A DNA stretch of 47,935 bases from Syntrophaceae bacterium UBA6109 (GTDB taxonomy: Bacteria > Desulfobacterota > Syntrophia > Syntrophales > UBA6109), in NCBI GenBank assembly GCA_002428445.1, contig DIWJ01000043.1, forward strand, positions 1 through 47,935, written 5' to 3'. The translations under genes and the position numbers were made by a program. The notes beneath the pieces are model-generated. The model worked only from the letters and a program-made list of their open reading frames with translations. It had not been told where the DNA came from and ran no database searches. This document shows, piece by piece, positions 25,315 to 33,833 of this stretch; positions within the stretch are counted from its first letter, which is position 1; the number at the start of each line of letters is the position of its first letter.

Positions 25315-26409
25315 ATGTCCCGATCCATCAAGTCCATTTACAATTGCGGGGCGTTATTGTATTGTGCGCTCGTTTCTAAAATCCGTCTCTCTTTTCGAGA
25401 CACGACAAATAAGCAACAGCCTGCGCCAGAGGCACTTCCGCATTTCGTAATGCTAATGTTCTGGAATGAGAACGATTACGGGCGTGACGTCTCCATGGAT
25501 ATCCGCGAATTATTGAAGAAGGCGATAAACAAGTTTGGAGTTGAAACGAGCCTGCTCGAGTTCATGCCGGCCAACCGCTACAATACCAGCGTCTTCGCGG
25601 CGACGGGTCAATACGACTGGTTCTCGGGACAGTTGCTTTATTGCCTGGTCCGCGATCTCCAGCCCGGCAGGATTCTCGAAATCTCCACTGCTTCCGGATA
25701 TGCGACCATGTTTATGGCATTGGCGCTGAAAAAAAACGGTCATGGAAATATCGACACGTGCGAATTGGATCCAGGGCTCGCGAGAAAAGCGATGAACCTT
25801 TTTGTCAGTCATGGGCTTCGGGATTATGTCAATCTGCATGTTGGCGATGCGCGAAGAATCCTCGGCAGCAAGACAGCGGATTATCAGATCTATTTCCTTG
25901 ACAGTCTTCACACTGAAGATTTCGCCCGGTGGTTCATAGAGACTCACGTAATGACGGCAAGCAGGCCAGATGCCCTTTTTCATATGCACGACATACTCCC
26001 CCCACGTGCCGACATTCGTTTTCTCAATCCAGCCCCAAGAAAAAATGCTGATTCGAACGGAATATTTGCTGCGCTCGCGACACGCATTTTCCAAAACGGG
26101 AAGAACAAGAGGCGTTCCGAAGTGGCTTCAAAGTCCGCCGGAGAAGGTGCGTACGCAACCTATGAAAAGGTGTGCACTTCAGAAGCCGTTCTTGGACATC
26201 AGTTGGCCAATCTGATGAGTGGACACGACCATGTATTTCTTCACGACATCGCCGGCGAATATCCGCAATTGCAGCCGAGAAAGTACGATTCGTACGCAAT
26301 CGGCAGGAAGGACACATCCAATATGCCGATGGAGTGGAACGAATCCTGGTGGTGCAGGGTTCCTGCTCTGAAGGATGCCTACCGCAGACTTTCCGCGTCG
26401 AAGAAATAG
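25315..26409 (+). CDS. Class I SAM-dependent O-methyltransferase-like protein
   Basis: This 364-residue protein has a Methyltransf_24-like Rossmann core: RILEISTASGYATM (119-132) as motif I, CELDP (149-153) for the acidic loop, GDARRI (177-182) and YFLDSLHTEDFA (193-204). The C-terminal 150 residues are unusual, with a HMHDILPP segment, a long polar loop (about 245-280) and an aromatic tail (WNESWWCR). No strong ribosome site precedes the ATG at 25315. Internal ATGs at 25450 and 25495 would still keep the whole domain. It is convergent with the DUF268 gene and divergent from the WaaE-like gene. The substrate is unknown; a glycan or lipid role is inferred from location. Confidence 0.68.
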   Translation: MSRSIKSIYNCGALLYCALVSKIRLSFRDTTNKQQPAPEALPHFVMLMFWNENDYGRDVSMDIRELLKKAINKFGVETSLLEFMPANRYNTSVFAATGQYDWFSGQLLYCLVRDLQPGRILEISTASGYATMFMALALKKNGHGNIDTCELDPGLARKAMNLFVSHGLRDYVNLHVGDARRILGSKTADYQIYFLDSLHTEDFARWFIETHVMTASRPDALFHMHDILPPRADIRFLNPAPRKNADSNGIFAALATRIFQNGKNKRRSEVASKSAGEGAYATYEKVCTSEAVLGHQLANLMSGHDHVFLHDIAGEYPQLQPRKYDSYAIGRKDTSNMPMEWNESWWCRVPALKDAYRRLSASKK

Positions 26410-26413
26410 CGAT

Positions 26414-27175
26414 CTACAATTTCGAAAGCTCAAAGATACCGCAGCCGTAATGGCAGGAAAAATTTCTTGTCACGTCGGCTTCTTGCAGAGGGACATCGAC
26501 AAATAGCGCGCCTGCATCGTCGATATAGGAAAATGAATCCAATCTGTATTTCCCATCCAAGAGGTCCAGCAAATATCGTATCGAAAACACGCGGTGAGCA
26601 TCAAACTCAATGCGCTGTTCGCCGATGGGAACGGAGAGATATAGCTTTCCCTGTTTTTTCAGCATGCAGGAAATGTTTTCCAAACCCTTGACATGGCCGT
26701 GATAGTCGACGGGATCTCCGTACCGGCCCAAGCCGAAATGCTCGAGCGCATGCAGGCAGGAGACCGAATCACAATAGTCTCGGAGCCGGAATTGATCGTC
26801 CATGATATTGGCACGTCGAAAGCGGATATTACGGATATTGCATTCAAGACCCCGTATATCGAGGACTTCGATCTCCCGGAAGGCCGCCACATGCGCGATG
26901 AAGCCGTCAACTCTCGAGCCAATGTCCACGTGTTTCAGCGGCCGATTCTGGAACACCCGCTGTGCCACCAGCAGGTCCTGTTGAAAGTAGTGCCTCGGCG
27001 TTTCCCCGCTTTCCTTGTAGCGATCTTCTACGCAGGGATACATTTTCCCGAAGGGAAATTCCCTGGCGTCCTGACACGCCTGGTTTCTTATCCGTGCGTA
27101 GTTCCTGAGATACACCGGCATGCCGCGCAGGAAAACGAACAGTGGAACACCCCTCACAAAACATCGGAGTCGCAT
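26414..27175 (-). CDS. DUF268 family protein (methyltransferase-like fold)
   Basis: This 253-residue protein carries the conserved blocks of DUF268: HVDIGSRVDGF (82-92), LDIRGL (105-110), CLHALEHFGLGRYGDP (140-155), SVPIG (181-185) and IEFDAHRVFS (189-198). The layout (GS-loop, acidic turn, LHALEH segment) resembles a SAM-dependent methyltransferase, but the family is uncharacterised as far as I know. An N-terminal hydrophobic stretch (about 9-23) could be membrane-associated. The gene is alone on the minus strand, convergent with the methyltransferase at 25315 (4-base gap) and divergent from the O-antigen ligase. It is often seen in polysaccharide loci; its function is unknown. Confidence 0.75.
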   Translation of the reverse strand: MRLRCFVRGVPLFVFLRGMPVYLRNYARIRNQACQDAREFPFGKMYPCVEDRYKESGETPRHYFQQDLLVAQRVFQNRPLKHVDIGSRVDGFIAHVAAFREIEVLDIRGLECNIRNIRFRRANIMDDQFRLRDYCDSVSCLHALEHFGLGRYGDPVDYHGHVKGLENISCMLKKQGKLYLSVPIGEQRIEFDAHRVFSIRYLLDLLDGKYRLDSFSYIDDAGALFVDVPLQEADVTRNFSCHYGCGIFELSKL

Positions 27176-27233
27176 GGGTGATTATGTCCTCAATTTTTTG
27201 ATTGTTTTCCCATAACACAAACGGAGCCCCATG

Positions 27234-27253
27234 CAAATCGTGAAATCGATTTG
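27234..27253. promoter_or_regulatory. Inverted repeat in a divergent promoter region
   Basis: CAAATCG and CGATTTG form a 7-base inverted repeat with a 6-base spacer in the 148-base gap between the divergent DUF268 and O-antigen ligase genes. The position fits an operator for a dimeric regulator, but no regulator or second copy was found. Confidence 0.3.
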
Positions 27254-27323
27254 AAAATATGATAGTTGAAATTCGTTATCTTGAATGTGCATTCGTTCTA
27301 CCGTCCGGGACAAAGGCTAAAGC

Positions 27324-28613
27324 GTGGAAGAAAATCAGGATACTAAGGACTTAGAAAGATTCTATGCTCTTCTGAGTCAAAGCATCCCTTGGCTTATCGG
27401 CATCTTTCTTTTTTTCAACCCTTTCCCGCACACGACGGCCATTCGGGAAATCAGCTTCTATCTCTGTCTGCTGATTTTTCTTGTTTTACTTTTCACGCAG
27501 AAAGGAAATTTCTTATTTCGCACGCCCCTTTCAGTGCCCTTCGTGTTATTCGTCATCTGGAGTTGTCTAGGACTGCTTTTTGCTTTGAACAAGGCGAACA
27601 GTATCCACGATATCTATGCGCATTTACTAAAATATTTATTTCTCTTCTTTATGGTCATCAATTTTTTCAACTCAAGAAAACATTTTCAGATCCTCGCATG
27701 GACCTTTGTCATCTCCACAAGCATCCTTGTTTCCGTACTGCTGATCCACGACTATGCAATTTTACACCGCCCGCTCATTGATAAGCTCGGATATGGTTTC
27801 CCGGAGACATCGCCGAATATTGTAGGCGTACTTACTTTGTTTAGCATGTTATTATCCTTTTTTCTTTTCTCAAGACGATTTTCCTTCTATCAGAATGCTC
27901 TTCTCATGGCATCCTTTTGCCTTTCTACCTTTGCGACATTGGCGACACAGGCGAGGAGCGCCGTGCTTGCTATGGTTTTGGCTGTCGCCGTAATGTTTCC
28001 TGTAAGAAGAAAAGTGCTCATATGGTTTCTTGTTGCTGCTGTTGCGCTGGCAGCATTATTCATGCCCGTAAAAAACCTGTTTTCTCCAGAAGCAATCCTG
28101 GCGAAAATGAAATCCGACGATCGGATACGCATCTGGTTATGCTACGCCGAGATCATCAAAGACCATCCGATCTTCGGCGTCGGTTTTGGAATGCAGACCT
28201 GCTACGACACCAAACTTCTGGCGAAATACAATGCCAGAGTGCCTGAAAAATACAGGCAGTCTTATCTATACAATGCACCCCACAACATGCTCGTCGATAC
28301 GGCTACACGCACCGGCCTTGTCGGTCTGGCCCTGTTCCTCTATATCCTTCTTTCCTTCGTGAAAATGGGATGGCAGCTGATTCGGAACGGGCGGAACCAA
28401 TTCATCAGGGATTGGAGCCTGTGCGTCATGGGGACGTTTGTCGCCGTTTTCGTTCAGGGGATGTTCGAAAACACCCTGAGCGGCCCGCCGGCGGTGATCC
28501 TGTACAGCATCCTTGCCATGATGACCATCCTCTGGCGGATGCAGCATGAACCGCCAAGCATACCCCGGGCCGGGGTATCAGCGTCAAACAGCACCGGCGA
28601 GCCGAATGCCTGA
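27324..28613 (+). CDS. waaL: O-antigen ligase family protein (WaaL-like)
   Basis: This 429-residue membrane protein has about 11 to 12 transmembrane helices and a periplasmic loop (about 265-335) with the Wzy_C/WaaL hallmark: DDRIRIWLCYAEIIKDHP followed by FGVGFG, then APHNMLVD, which gives the conserved Arg and His of the ligase. WaaL moves O-antigen from undecaprenyl pyrophosphate to the lipid A core. The start is GTG, preceded by AAAGG. It heads a plus-strand unit of LPS genes. A Wzy role is possible, since the superfamily is shared, but another candidate at 4198 lies beside wzx. Confidence 0.72.
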   Translation: MEENQDTKDLERFYALLSQSIPWLIGIFLFFNPFPHTTAIREISFYLCLLIFLVLLFTQKGNFLFRTPLSVPFVLFVIWSCLGLLFALNKANSIHDIYAHLLKYLFLFFMVINFFNSRKHFQILAWTFVISTSILVSVLLIHDYAILHRPLIDKLGYGFPETSPNIVGVLTLFSMLLSFFLFSRRFSFYQNALLMASFCLSTFATLATQARSAVLAMVLAVAVMFPVRRKVLIWFLVAAVALAALFMPVKNLFSPEAILAKMKSDDRIRIWLCYAEIIKDHPIFGVGFGMQTCYDTKLLAKYNARVPEKYRQSYLYNAPHNMLVDTATRTGLVGLALFLYILLSFVKMGWQLIRNGRNQFIRDWSLCVMGTFVAVFVQGMFENTLSGPPAVILYSILAMMTILWRMQHEPPSIPRAGVSASNSTGEPNA

Positions 28614-28629
28614 AGGCAGAAGACCTACA

Positions 28630-29838
28630 ATGCCAGCGGACTTCACAAAAAACAGAAGGAAGGTTGCCGTCGTCATCCCCAAGTACGGCCTTGTGGGCGG
28701 AGCGGAGCAGTTCGTCGCTGAACTGACGGAAAGAATCGCCCGAAATACCGCCTACGACATCCACGTCCTCGCGAACCGCTGGAAGGTCCTGTCGGACCGC
28801 GTCACCTTCCACAAGGTCCCCGTCATCTTTTTTCCGAAATTCCTGACGACGCCGAGTTTCGCGTGGTCTGCCGATCGTATCATCCGCGCGGAAGGCTTCG
28901 ACCTCATCCACGCCCACGACAGGATCTTCGCCGCCGACCTCTTCACGATGCACGGCATCCCCCACCGGCTCTGGATCGAAGAGGTCCGCAGGAAAAGACT
29001 GAGCCTCTACGACCGGGCAACCGCGTGGACGGAGGAGCGCCTGATCCGGAATCCCCGGTGCAGGCTTTTCCTTTCTGTTTCCAGCCTGGCAAAAGAGTAT
29101 TTCCTGAAGGCATACCCGGAGACGACAGGGGTGGAGGTCATGCATCCGGGCGTGGATCTCGACCGGTACGACAACCCTCAAAAGCATGCCCTGCGCGGGG
29201 AAACGCGCCGTCGTCATGGAATCTCTCCGTCCGAAACCCTCATTCTCTTCGTGTCCATGAATTTTGAAATCAAGGGCCTCGACCATCTGCTCGCAGGTCT
29301 GTCCGTCCTGAGATCTCGAGAGGCCGGGCGCCCATGGCGTCTGATGGTTGTCGGCCGCGGGGATATCCGGAAGTATCAGAGAATTGGAGATGGTCTGGGA
29401 ATCGGAGACCGGATCGTTTTTACAGGCGCACTGGAGCGGGAAGAACTGGTGCGGATGTATGGGGCCGCCGACCTCTTCTGCATGCTTTCGGAATTTGACA
29501 CCTTCGGTTTGACCGTCCTGGAGGCCATGGCGTCTTCGCTGCCAGTCGTCGTCAGCGCCCATGTCGGGGCAAAGGACCTGGTCGAACAGGGGGGGAACGG
29601 ATTTGTTCTGGAACGGCCGCAGGATTCCGCGGCGACGGCCGATGTCCTCGCCCGCCTGCTCGACGGGAACCAAAGAACGCAGATGTCAAAGGAGGCCCTG
29701 CACACCGCCCGCGCCCACGGCTGGGAGGCCGCCGCGCAGCGGATGCTTGCCGCCTACGAACGGCTGCTCCATCCCCGCGGCAGGGAAGAAAATGTGCAGG
29801 TGCCGACTTCGCGGCTTCCCGCCGAATATTCTCGTTGA
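28630..29838 (+). CDS. GT4 glycosyltransferase (WaaG-like)
   Basis: This 402-residue GT-B enzyme resembles LPS core glucosyltransferase WaaG. It has VAVVIPKYGLVGGAEQF (12-28), HAHDRIF (95-101), TMHGIPHR (106-113), SVSSLAKEYF (149-158), PGVDLDRY (173-180) and the donor-site segment SEFDTFGLTVLEAMA (287-301), with Asp at the first acidic position. I chose the ATG at 28630; one at 28606 overlaps the ligase gene by eight bases. The sequence is markedly GC-rich compared with its upstream neighbour. It should extend the LPS core or O-antigen on the cytoplasmic side. Donor and acceptor are inferred. Confidence 0.8.
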   Translation: MPADFTKNRRKVAVVIPKYGLVGGAEQFVAELTERIARNTAYDIHVLANRWKVLSDRVTFHKVPVIFFPKFLTTPSFAWSADRIIRAEGFDLIHAHDRIFAADLFTMHGIPHRLWIEEVRRKRLSLYDRATAWTEERLIRNPRCRLFLSVSSLAKEYFLKAYPETTGVEVMHPGVDLDRYDNPQKHALRGETRRRHGISPSETLILFVSMNFEIKGLDHLLAGLSVLRSREAGRPWRLMVVGRGDIRKYQRIGDGLGIGDRIVFTGALEREELVRMYGAADLFCMLSEFDTFGLTVLEAMASSLPVVVSAHVGAKDLVEQGGNGFVLERPQDSAATADVLARLLDGNQRTQMSKEALHTARAHGWEAAAQRMLAAYERLLHPRGREENVQVPTSRLPAEYSR

Positions 29839-30051
29839 AGATTCCCGCCCTATACGGTATGCATTCGGCATGATTCAACCATCGGGCAATGCCGGAAAGC
29901 ATCAAAAGGGGCCCTTATCCGCAACATCTTACGATGGTCGCCTGTTTCCCGGAGACATTACAGGTTGTCCGCACGAGATCCCGGCATCTTCGCTTGATCT
30001 TGAAATGTCTGATTGATTGCCCTCACAAGAGACAGCAGATTATCAATACGA

Positions 30052-30798
30052 ATGACGATGAAGAAAATTTCAGTTATTCTGACGGCATGGATGAGGCCCC
30101 AATATCTGGAAGAGCAGGTGGATCGTATCCTGAACCAGACCATTCGGCCTCACGAAATCGTCTTGTGGTATAACATGCCTCCGAAGAAACTCGGGTTCTT
30201 TGAACAAAAACAGCTCGTCTCCTTCCAGAATGATCGTTATGTGAAAAAAATCATCTGCGATCACAACTTTGGCATTATCCCCCGCTTTACCGTGGCTTCG
30301 TGCATGGAAGGCGATTATGTATGCATCCTTGATGACGACACGATGCCTGGAGAGCGCTGGTTTGAGAACTGCCTTGAATATGTAGACAGCCGCCGGGTCC
30401 TGTGCGGAACGATCGGCCTGCGCTATCTTTCGACAACGGAACTCAAGACGGAAAAGCCGCGGATGGGGTGGGAAACGATGAATCGAACCATCGAGGCCGT
30501 TGATCTGGTGGGTCACAGTTGGTTCTTCCGAAGAGAGTGGGCTCGATATTTCTGGGACGAAGAGCCCCCATCTCGAACCTTTGGAGAAGATATCCATTTT
30601 TGCGCCATGCTCCAACGCCATGAGATTGGAGCGGCCTGTCCGCCTCATCCTCCTGAGGACAAATCACTTTGGGGTTCGGTAAAGCCCCATCTCGGCGTGG
30701 ATAAAGTGGCGATCAGCTGCAGTTCGGACAAGTCGGCAGATTTCTGGATGGTCGTCCGCAGTGAAATAGAAAGGGGGTACAAACCTATCCTCTTATGA
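30052..30798 (+). CDS. GT2-like glycosyltransferase
   Basis: This 248-residue protein has a GT-A-type core: ISVILTAWMRPQYLEEQ after the start, a PHEIVLWYN strand, and CILDDDTMPGERW with a DDD triad for metal binding. It lacks the usual DNGSTDGT motif, so it is a divergent GT2. The conserved REWARYFW and GEDIHFCAML segments suggest an acceptor-binding GEDI-type acidic cluster. Its stop overlaps the start of the UDP-GlcNAc 2-epimerase gene in an ATGA overlap, so the pair is coupled and the transferred sugar may be a ManNAc derivative. The start could also be the ATG at 30058. A 213-base gap precedes it, without visible features. Confidence 0.72.
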   Translation: MTMKKISVILTAWMRPQYLEEQVDRILNQTIRPHEIVLWYNMPPKKLGFFEQKQLVSFQNDRYVKKIICDHNFGIIPRFTVASCMEGDYVCILDDDTMPGERWFENCLEYVDSRRVLCGTIGLRYLSTTELKTEKPRMGWETMNRTIEAVDLVGHSWFFRREWARYFWDEEPPSRTFGEDIHFCAMLQRHEIGAACPPHPPEDKSLWGSVKPHLGVDKVAISCSSDKSADFWMVVRSEIERGYKPILL

Positions 30799-31847
30799 TT
30801 CTGATCGCATACGGCACAAGGCCTGAAATCATCAAACTCTTCCCGGTTATTCATGCCTTAAAAAGGCGCAAGGTCCGTTGCACGACCCTTTTTACCGGTC
30901 AGCAGAGGGATCTGTACGAGGACGTGAAGAACCTGGTTCCCGAGCCTTCCTTGAGTTTCGCCGACTCCTTTTCCGGCAGGGGGAAAAACAACACCCTGGG
31001 AACAAGCTTCATAAAGATCTGCAGAGCAGCGGAAGAGCTCTTCAGCAAGCGTTCTTTTTCGATCGTGCTCGTCCAGGGCGACACCACGACGTCTTGGGCG
31101 CTGGCGCAAATGGCCTTTTACAATCATATCCCGGTGGCGCATGTGGAAGCCGGTTTACGAACCTTTGACCTGCAGAATCCTTTTCCGGAAGAACTGAACC
31201 GCACCCTGATCTCTCAAGCGGCGGCCATCCACTTTGCACCGACAAGCGAGGCAGCCGGGAACCTCGAAAAAGCCGGCATGAAGAATGTTCATCTGACGGG
31301 GAACACCATTGTCGATGCCGTCATCTATTTCAGGAAACGGCTGAAGCTTTCCATAAAATCTTCGAACAAAGTTCTCATCACACTGCACCGAAGAGAAAAT
31401 CATGCCGTCATGGACCGGCTTTTTGACGAGTTGCAGGGCATTGCCCTGGAATACCCTGATCTGAAATTTGTCTTTCCCGTTCATCCAAATCCGAATGTCC
31501 GGAAGCACCGCAAACGGCTGACGGCGCCGAACATTCATATTGTGGCTCCAATGGGTTACAGGGAAATGCTCAAATTGATCAGCGGTTGCCGCTTCATCAT
31601 CTCTGACAGTGGCGGCCTTCAGGAGGAAGCGACCTGCTTTAACAAGAAAATCATTATCGTGAGAAAAAAAACAGAACGGCCCGAGACGCTCGACTGTGGT
31701 CTTGGGCGGCTGGCGGGAACAGAAATTCGTGAGAACGTCGCCTGGGCTTTGGAAAGGCCGCCGCGTCTATCACGGTCTCCATATGGAGACGGCAAGGCAT
31801 CTGAAAGAATTGCCGATCTCCTCGCCCCATATGGCTGCAGACGGTGA
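30795..31847 (+). CDS. wecB: UDP-N-acetylglucosamine 2-epimerase (WecB-like, second copy)
   Basis: This 350-residue enzyme is a second non-hydrolysing UDP-GlcNAc 2-epimerase. Motifs are YGTRPEIIKLFPV (5-17), VQGDTTTSWALAQMA, HVEAGLRTFDLQNPFPEE, TLHRRENH and SDSGGLQEEA. It differs from the copy at 20600 in that it is shorter and has Gln for Tyr in the GDT loop region. WecB makes UDP-ManNAc from UDP-GlcNAc. It overlaps a GT2-like gene upstream by four bases, which hints that the transferase uses a ManNAc-type sugar. No UDP-ManNAc dehydrogenase (WecC) is next to it. It is followed by the GT-D gene after about 57 bases. Confidence 0.88.
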   Translation: MILIAYGTRPEIIKLFPVIHALKRRKVRCTTLFTGQQRDLYEDVKNLVPEPSLSFADSFSGRGKNNTLGTSFIKICRAAEELFSKRSFSIVLVQGDTTTSWALAQMAFYNHIPVAHVEAGLRTFDLQNPFPEELNRTLISQAAAIHFAPTSEAAGNLEKAGMKNVHLTGNTIVDAVIYFRKRLKLSIKSSNKVLITLHRRENHAVMDRLFDELQGIALEYPDLKFVFPVHPNPNVRKHRKRLTAPNIHIVAPMGYREMLKLISGCRFIISDSGGLQEEATCFNKKIIIVRKKTERPETLDCGLGRLAGTEIRENVAWALERPPRLSRSPYGDGKASERIADLLAPYGCRR

Positions 31848-31904
31848 TGCGCCTCGCGGATGAGAATGGCAAATGGCAGGCGGAGCGGAAAGGAACCATG
31901 TCTC

Positions 31905-32633
31905 ATGATGACACAAGATTTCAAGGCCGATTTTTTTGAAGTGATGAGACTCATCAAAGAGTCCAATTCCTTAGCGCTTGCCCGGTTTGCCGACGGGGAG
32001 GCCAATATTCTTAAGAACAATACCATCGGCAACAAGGATGGCTGGCTCTATAAGCGCGACAAGAACCTTGTTTTTCGAAGAGATCTCCGGAAATCCCTTT
32101 TATGCGCCGATCCCGGTTACCTCTATGGAATCTCCTGCACCTGCTGTGACGAAGTCAACCATGATTTTCTCTTGAAAAATCTGCTGACGGAAAAGAAGTA
32201 TCTGACCTTTTCGAATATCTTTGTTAATGCCAATTTCAGCCTGTTCAACGAGCGCTTCTTCACGACGCTGAGGGAAGCACAAAAGAAGATCATATTGTGC
32301 ACGGGAGAAAAGGCGAAGATCCGTAACATTCAGCCATTCTTGACAATCGCCGATTTTATCCCCGTCCCGGGAAATTGTGTGGTCTGGTGGGAAAAGAACC
32401 GCGATTTCATCAGGGGACTGCTGGATCTCAAGGGAAGCACTTATCAGGATGCTGTTTTCCTGTTCGCCGCCGGCCCTTTATCTGAGATCCTGATCCATGA
32501 GCTGTGGCAAATCAATCGCCGCAACGTCTATTTGGATATCGGATCTACGCTCGACCAATATCTTTTCAACAGGGAATCACGGGTATATCACCGTGCGAAC
32601 AACGAATTCTCTCTGAGAGAGTGCCGCTGGTGA
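31905..32633 (+). CDS. GT-D fold glycosyltransferase-like protein
   Basis: This 242-residue protein has the signature ALARFADGEANIL (24-36), which matches the RFGDGE motif of GT-D (DUF1792-like) glycosyltransferases, where the Asp and Glu bind metal and nucleotide. GWLYKR and a GEKAK-type loop downstream fit the family, as does the C-terminal AAGPLSEILIHELW and YLDIGSTLDQY block. The frame is open from 31860, but the ATG at 31905, preceded by AAAGGA, begins the conserved part. GT-D enzymes add sugars in O-glycan or surface polysaccharide pathways. The acceptor is unknown. It belongs to the plus-strand LPS run. Confidence 0.65.
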   Translation: MMTQDFKADFFEVMRLIKESNSLALARFADGEANILKNNTIGNKDGWLYKRDKNLVFRRDLRKSLLCADPGYLYGISCTCCDEVNHDFLLKNLLTEKKYLTFSNIFVNANFSLFNERFFTTLREAQKKIILCTGEKAKIRNIQPFLTIADFIPVPGNCVVWWEKNRDFIRGLLDLKGSTYQDAVFLFAAGPLSEILIHELWQINRRNVYLDIGSTLDQYLFNRESRVYHRANNEFSLRECRW

Positions 32634-32666
32634 TATGCTTCAGGACCTTCAAGGAGCCGCCGAGCA

Positions 32667-33830
32667 GTGGATGATCCGCTGAAAACCCTGCGCAGACGAT
32701 TCCGGGCTTGGAGAAGTGCCGCACGGCTCCGCCGCGAACGCAACCATTACGAGCGGACGCTTGCCGCGCGGGGCCTCGCCATTCCCGACGACACGCGGAT
32801 AAGACAAATCATCAAAGACAAATTCCCCTCCCTGTTGCCCGGGACAAAGAGAAGCCTCCGCATCATCGCCGTCTATCACCACTACAACTGGGAGAATTTT
32901 TCCCTTCTTCCCGCACTGCAGAAATTCGGTTCCGTGCGCCATTACGATTGGGGCGCGCAGTTCGACCATAGCCGGGAAGAGGCCTGGCACAGATCCGTCA
33001 AAGAGAAAATGAACCGGGATCTTGTTGAGCACGTCCGATCATCCATCGACACGGGCGGAGCCGATGTCATCTTTACATACCTTTCCGGTGCACTGGTTTC
33101 TCCGGAAACCCTCCGTTCCCTGCGGTGCCTCGGTGTTCCCCTGGTCAATCTTTCTCTCAACGACAAGGAAAATTTCGTGGGAAAAGTCCGTCGGGGCCTC
33201 GCGATGGGCTCCCGTGATATAGGCCGCTTCTTCGATCTGTGCTGCACGAGCACGGAAGACGCCCTCGAGAAATACGTCGTTGAAGGCGCCGTTCCGCTCT
33301 ATCTTCCCGAGGGGGCCAACCCGGAGGTCCACCGCCCTTATGAACTTGACAGAACGGTGGACGTCTCCTTTGTCGGCCAGTGCTACGGGAACCGGCAAGA
33401 GACGATCGAGCGATTGCGCCAATGCGGCATTCCCGTGGAAGCCTACGGCCCCGGCTGGCCGAAAGGCCCGTTGTCCGCGGAGGAGATGGTGCGGATGTAC
33501 TCCCGGAGCCGGATCAGCCTGGGGTTCGGGGGCGTCATGGGACATCGGGAGACGTACTGCCTGAAGGGAAGAGACTTCGAAATCCCCATGAGCGGCGGGC
33601 TCTATCTGACGGAACACCATCCGGAACTGGAAAAGGTCTACACGGTGGGAGAGGAAATCGTTACGTACAGAGGCTTTGACGATCTCCTGGAGAAAACCCG
33701 CCACCTGCTAGTGGATCCCGAAGAAGCGGAACGCATCCGCTTGCGGGGGTACGAGCGCGCGCTTCGGGAGCACACCTGGGAAATGCGTTTCGAAAAGGTC
33801 TTCCGCCTGATGGGGCTGCTTCCCGGATAA
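32667..33830 (+). CDS. CgeB-like glycosyltransferase (Glyco_trans_1_2)
   Basis: This 387-residue protein resembles CgeB/YkvP-type GT-B glycosyltransferases. It has RIIAVYHHYNWENF near residues 65-78, FTYLSGALVSPETL, VPLYLPEGANPEVHRP, then VDVSFVGQCYGNRQETIE and the C-terminal RDFEIPMSGGLYLTEHHPEL segment, with FDDLLEKTRHLL near the end. These blocks are standard for the family. It starts at GTG with AAGGAG ten bases upstream, and ends three bases from the convergent folD gene. It closes the plus-strand LPS block, so a role in glycan assembly is inferred. Its donor is unknown. Confidence 0.75.
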   Translation: MDDPLKTLRRRFRAWRSAARLRRERNHYERTLAARGLAIPDDTRIRQIIKDKFPSLLPGTKRSLRIIAVYHHYNWENFSLLPALQKFGSVRHYDWGAQFDHSREEAWHRSVKEKMNRDLVEHVRSSIDTGGADVIFTYLSGALVSPETLRSLRCLGVPLVNLSLNDKENFVGKVRRGLAMGSRDIGRFFDLCCTSTEDALEKYVVEGAVPLYLPEGANPEVHRPYELDRTVDVSFVGQCYGNRQETIERLRQCGIPVEAYGPGWPKGPLSAEEMVRMYSRSRISLGFGGVMGHRETYCLKGRDFEIPMSGGLYLTEHHPELEKVYTVGEEIVTYRGFDDLLEKTRHLLVDPEEAERIRLRGYERALREHTWEMRFEKVFRLMGLLPG

Positions 33831-33833
33831 CCC

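Noticed and set aside
27258..27300. Promoter for the O-antigen ligase from TTGAAA repeats
   Set aside because: TTGAAA occurs twice, but no -10 hexamer lies at 16-18 bases, so I could not support a site.
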